The notes beneath the pieces were generated by a model. That model was not told the origin of the DNA, did no database searches, and saw only the letters and a list, made by a program, of their open reading frames with translations. Both the position numbers and the translations under genes were made by a program. A stretch of 64,000 nt of DNA, from contig OV121088.1 in the NCBI GenBank assembly GCA_921293015.1, positions 37,386,836 to 37,450,835 of the forward strand. Reading direction: 5' to 3'. The DNA comes from Phorcus lineatus (lineage: Eukaryota > Mollusca > Gastropoda > Trochida > Trochidae). Within the stretch, counting starts at the first letter, position 1; the number at the start of each line of letters is the position of its first letter. Positions 59,357 through 64,000 of the stretch are shown here, piece by piece.

Positions 59357-60210
59357 ATCTCCTTAATCAGAAACAAACTCTGTAATCTGAAAATTTAAAT
59401 TTTTCCATTTCCTTCTTTTGTGTAGAAAAGGCAATCTTAGTAATATTCAAGCAATTCCTATCCTTATCTAATGCTTCACCTATCAATGATACACTTATTT
59501 CAATATACTCAAAGGGATACGCAATCCTCATGGATGAAGTTGAAGACAAACTGGTTGAGACCACTAAAGATAACAGGTAAGTAACTGCATTTCATTCAAG
59601 AGTCTATCACAGGATGAAGGTATGCGAGTGATCATGATCTATGAATACATGACAAAATTTTAACTTTTCAAATAATATTTTGCTTCTTTAACCAAATTTC
59701 CATTTCTTCCTTTTATACAAAATACAAAAATGGCTTGTTTTCCAATTTACAAAATGCATTCATAATGCGACAGCTTATGAACTATATTTTGATTAATAAT
59801 AATTCTATAAAATTACTCAATTCTCAGTTTTTCACTTTTCAGGATTTACAGCATACCAACTTCAAAAATGAAGTTGCCGTCATACATCAAAGATACGTAA
59901 GTCAGGATTGCTTACTCTGAAAATAGTAAACACACACATGATGTACAGTGTTGTTAATGTGGACCTGATTTATCATCACGTGATTGCATGAGGAGGTAAA
60001 AGTTAATAATTTATTTAGTAATACAAAATTTCAGCGTCAAGTTAACTTGCTATATTAACATAAAACCAACTAAATGTTTTATAAAAAAATATTTTTCCTT
60101 TCAGGTCAAAGTACTGTCAGAAAGTACTGGAGTACTACATAATGCACAAAGTCATGATGAAACTATTGGAGGAGTTATATATGCTATTAAGTAAAAAGTG
60201 TATTCCTTAA
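58065..60210 (+). pseudogene. C-terminal exons of the MULE/SWIM/OTU gene
   Basis: Exons 58065-58105, 58281-58392, 58863-59018, 59431-59576, 59843-59896 and 60105-60210, ending in TAA. Readable parts include KQRHIANQIQKEFGETPAKI, SSVIEHDLNALLAFPRE, ILVIFKQFLSLSNASP and SKYCQKVLEYYIMHKVMMK. No domain recognised. Exon 58281 lacks one A that the inverted copy has, which throws this copy out of frame; all other joins are in phase. The last three exons lie in the spacer of the inverted duplication and exist only once. Confidence 0.6.
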
Positions 60211-61979
60211 TACTGTGTTCCCTTTACATTATATCTAGATTACCAAAATAGTTATTTCTTATTCATTACTGTAGTTAATGATTTAATACAGACACTCAAT
60301 CAGGGTATGGAGACTCTTGAAAATATCTACTGGTATTTATTTTCATTGATTTAAACCTTCCATGAAAGAAGACTGATCACAGGATCATCATTTCACATTT
60401 GTTATGCTAGAGAGCAAAGGGAATGCTTGAGTTCCAGGAACTTTGTCATTTTAATTTAATTCAAATATCACACTTGTCTAGTTGCTTAATATTTTAACAG
60501 TTAACAACTTGATAATATCTTCCAAATGTTATTCAATATGCATTGACTTGGTTAACATTTGTGCCAGTACCTATAATCAACAATGAAGTATCAATGCTAC
60601 TGTAGAAAGTGTTAATTATTTTGTTGCATTCCTCTATTATAAAATACATGTTTTCATGTTGTAAATAAGGACAATCAATATCTGACTTTATGTTATATTC
60701 TGGTCTACTTATTACTCGTACATTCTAAGATATAAAGCATGGATTAAATGTTCTCAAACTTAAATTACACATTACAAATATGTAACAACTGATATAATAT
60801 TTGCCGTAAAATCAATATATTGCAATGTATGTTAACGTGTGTTGTAACATGGATTCATTTCAGCCAATATTTTCTTAGTGAACCAACTGCACAGGAGCAT
60901 ATAAAAAGGCATTTAATATTCATGTTAAAAAATGTACATGTTTACCACAACCGGCTATACCAAGAGCAAGAATACCTTGTAAATAATGTTAATTAGTAAT
61001 TAAAAACAAATAATTCATATATACCTATTCAGACACATGAATTGTTGAAACTTATGAAGTTGTTTGTTTTCATTTTCTGCTGTTCCAAGGACGTGTCTTT
61101 TATCTCATATACTGTATTTTTCAGACAAGGATTTCTCTCTTGACGCGTAGCACTGTATATATCTCTTCTGTTTATAAATCGTTATCACATGGATTTAATT
61201 AACGCCAAAAGACTGAAAACAAACATGACAACTACACTGAAATAATGTGTGTTCACAAAATACTAACATATGAGTGTCAACATTAAGACGTTTGTTAAAT
61301 TTCTAATATAGACCGTCGACACCGTTTCAATCAAAAGCCGTCTGGTGTTGAACTTCTTCAGAAGCACGCTTCATCATGTCAACAACTCGTATTTCATTTA
61401 TAATACATTGTCACATACACTTTTCTATATAAAAGATCATATAATAATAATCTAGATAGTATTTCTACGAATATAAATCAAAGGGCTGTTGATAAAGTGT
61501 ACAAAAGGCTAAAACAATTACCTCTATTTGAAACGCACGCTATACAAATTGGCGCCTGCTGAGAAAGGAAGCTTCAGTTACCTGGTCATGTGACCTTAAT
61601 GTCACGTGGTCTCATCAATATTCATGAGTATACGCGCGAGTTATAACGGCGAACTGAATTCTGGGAAATCACCCACGACCTGTTAGACTCTTCCTTCAAC
61701 CATAGACCAACACATTATTTTGTTGATAAGCAAACCGAAGAACTACTTGACAACAGACTTCTTACGCACAAAGATGTAACACTCCCCTTAATTACAATTT
61801 CTTTAATATATCAGCCCAAAATATCACTTTAATCTATTTAATCTTTAATAACATTCATTGCCGATAAGAATTTCAACAAGATATCGTTACACCTTTCCTT
61901 TAACACATCCTCAAAAGTATCTGCTAAATTTTAGCAGGCGGAGGAAATCCTTTGTGGCAGGTGCACAAAGGATTTCCTA
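60211..61979. other. spacer of the inverted duplication, non-coding, with junction hairpins
   Basis: No coding sequence recognised after the gene end at 60210. Around 61560-61680 it is more GC-rich, with TCATGTGACC and TCACGTGG E-box-like sites. Next to the right arm lie two perfect hairpins, 61921-61937 (CTGCTAAA/TTTAGCAG) and 61942-61978 (AGGAAATCCTTTGTG with a 7-nt loop). Confidence 0.6.
61942..61978. repeat. perfect 15-bp hairpin at the edge of the inverted duplication
   Basis: AGGAAATCCTTTGTG at 61942-61956, loop GCAGGTG, inverse at 61964-61978, ending two bases before the right arm begins. Confidence 0.9.
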
Positions 61980-64000
61980 AAATCTAGTACATACAAAGCA
62001 GATGGGTCATACTAGATTTATGTTCAATGATTTATGAATTGAAATTGAATGGGTAGATTTGTGAAGGAATTTTGCTGTTTGCCTAGTATTGGAAAGCCTA
62101 GTTTTAAATGATCACTCAAACTTCATAGTTGTAAGAAACTATGAGAAACTTCGAAACGTAATTACTTTTTTTCTTAACACAGATAACATAAAACCTTTGT
62201 GAAATAAGTAAAACTTTCTTAAAAGCATTGGTTATCCAGCACATTTTTTTTCATTTGCTAATTTAACTGTTAAATTAAGATTAAGAATTAAGCTTTCATG
62301 GATAAAAGTATACTTACCACTTCATCAAAGTAGAACAGCTTTTCGTCATGATCTATTTTCTTGCCTTTACAAAAATCCAAATGTCGTTTGAATTCATCAG
62401 GGCAATTTTCTGGTTCTGTTTCTCTTGGAAATGCTATAAGGGCATTCAGGTCGTGTTCAATAACTGATGATATCTGAAAATAATTCTGACATTGAAATTT
62501 TCATTGTTCCTTTATCATACATCATGAAATTTTTAAAACCATAGTGAAATGGAGTTTGTTGAAAAAATTCAAGATTGTTTAAATTTTTTTGTTTTTAAAG
62601 TGAATCATGAAACCTTCAACTTCTTTATATCTAAAGAAATTATTTTTATCTAGCTAAATGGTTGTTAAAATGATGATATGCTGTGGTTCAATTTCAAACC
62701 ACTCTTGGAAAATGATGCTTACCCTTGTTAACAAAACTGTTTATTTAAAAACATAACATGTTTCTATACCTATTTTATTTGCATGGGTGTTCATTGTATT
62801 ATCTTTTCAGTAGTGAAATAAGAAAATTATCAATTAAGAGAATTTATTATTAAGAACAACCAAACAATTATAAAACATGATGATAATGAAATAATGTCAT
62901 ATTGTTTACAAAAGTAAGCTTCATGTAGCATTTAGAAACTTACTGCTTGACGTATTTGATTTTGGGGTATCACAATTTCTCTTTCACCATTTTGAATTTT
63001 TGCAGGTGTTTCCCCAAATTCCTTTTGTATTTGGTTGGCAATGTGTCTTTGTTTTACTTAAAGAAAATCATGTTCAAATGAATAACATTACATGAGAATT
63101 GTTACACTATAGTATGAAAACAATTACACACCCTAACATTCCTTGATATTTGTAAAGGAACTTAAACAAGTGTCATTAGTTAGTTAAAATAGATTTGTTA
63201 ATGTCATTTCAAATACAGATTCTGCCTTTACCTGTTTGCTGCTGCCTGGATTCAATGGCCATTACCCCTGTTCTGAAAAAATAAACATGCGTTTATAAGT
63301 ATCATTGTAAGAATATAGTTCATTGTATGATTAAGATAAGTAGGATAAATTTGTCATTGTAAATTGTCCTCTCCATCCTGTTAAGGCAAAAATCTTATAT
63401 GAGGAATTTATCATATCTTTCACAATTTAGATAAGATTTTTGCTTAATACTAGTTATTGAATTACCTTTTACTGTGATGTTTACAGGAGACAGTTTTCCT
63501 TCTCGACTTTGCTTCAAGGGACTGGTAGTGGTATTCGTGGTAGTGTCCAAGTAACAATGGAGGACCTTCTCCAGGAATGATGATGGGTGGAGTGTCCGAA
63601 TCCATTCCATCCTGGGAGCTTGTGAATATGGTTAAGGGCACATTCAAGACCTTTGCTGATGTCCTCACTACCAATTCGTCAACATAAGTGCCTGGAGATG
63701 ACATTTTCTTCAAGTATTCTTCCCATGGTTCCGAGACAAAATTTGCAAGTAGTTCTCCTTTCTCCTTTAATATAAATATACTTCATCATTAATAAACAAT
63801 TTTTTTGTTAGTGATTAGTTGTGTTTTTGTTAACTTCATTTTCTCATTTTACCATAAACTGGTGTTATTATCAAGTACTAATTGTCTTATCGATTATATT
63901 AAACAACATAATGATGGTATGGTGGGGATCATTGACAAGAAAATCATACATTGTATGGGTGTTCTTTCAGGAAAGAGCACACGTCCTTGCGCAGTTTGTG
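61980..64000 (-). repeat. large inverted duplication, right arm (runs off the window)
   Basis: Reverse complement of the left arm. It continues to the last base, so the true arm is longer than 2021 bp. The spacer between arms is 2623 bp. A near-perfect palindrome this size may be a recent rearrangement or an assembly artefact. Confidence 0.97.
62318..64000 (-). CDS. second copy of the OTU exons, intact where the left copy is broken
   Basis: Minus-strand exons: 63950-64000 (cut by the window end, end of the OTU nucleophile exon), 63466-63764 (OTU His exon with intact GT donor at 63465-63464), 63232-63272, 62944-63056 (with the extra A that keeps the frame) and 62318-62474. This copy has the OTU His region LLLGHYHEYHYQSLE. 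It lacks the three last exons found once at 59431-60210, because the arm ends first, so its 3' end is either new sequence in the spacer or missing. The 5' part lies beyond 64000. Confidence 0.7.

Overview
The window is from a metazoan nuclear genome: AT-rich, with spliced genes, long introns and many transposable elements. The host genes (insulin-degrading enzyme and a C19orf12 homologue) are animal genes. The repeat types (YR retrotransposon, Merlin-type transposase, Ty3/Gypsy, hAT-like, CMC-like and Mutator-like non-autonomous elements, tandem-repeat-cored elements) suggest a marine invertebrate, probably a bivalve mollusc. The species call is inference.

Layout. 0.2-8.6 kb: the 5' part of an insulin-degrading enzyme gene (IDE, minus strand). 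Twelve exons were reconstructed with consistent phases, including a separate first exon for a mitochondrial presequence. 8.0-16.95 kb: a nearly perfect 4453-bp direct tandem duplication. Each unit holds IDE exon 1, a shared head-to-head promoter region, and a complete three-exon C19orf12-like gene (plus strand) with a MITE in intron 2 and a second MITE behind it. 16.8-18.4 kb: a 5'-truncated LINE whose interior holds the right breakpoint of the duplication. 18.4-28.8 kb: minisatellites, a (TA)n tract, nested inverted-repeat elements and gene relics (SAP-like, SWIM-like, helicase-like). 29.3-33.85 kb: three-level nest with target duplications at each level (10 bp, TTAA, 12 bp). 34.5-38.7 kb: a Ngaro-type tyrosine-recombinase retrotransposon with A1-B1-A2-B2 split repeats. 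38.8-39.7 kb: a Merlin (IS1016/ISXO2-like) transposase with one frameshift. 40.0-47.1 kb: a Ty3/Gypsy element split by a 2.2-kb CMC/Chapaev-like insertion. 47.3-48.4 kb: an inverted-repeat element with a ~145-bp tandem core. 48.8-60.2 kb: a broken YqaJ-type nuclease gene (minus) facing a degraded Mutator-type transposase gene (plus) that carries a SWIM finger, acidic micro-exons and an OTU-type cysteine protease domain. 57.3-64.0 kb: a large near-identical inverted duplication that repeats the OTU exons, running to the window edge.

How parts relate. IDE and the C19orf12-like gene are divergently transcribed from one short region, so the tandem duplication gives IDE two possible first exons and gives two full C19orf12-like genes. 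In the right-hand cluster the left OTU copy has lost a splice donor and a reading frame that the inverted right copy still has, so the right arm looks like the better preserved version.
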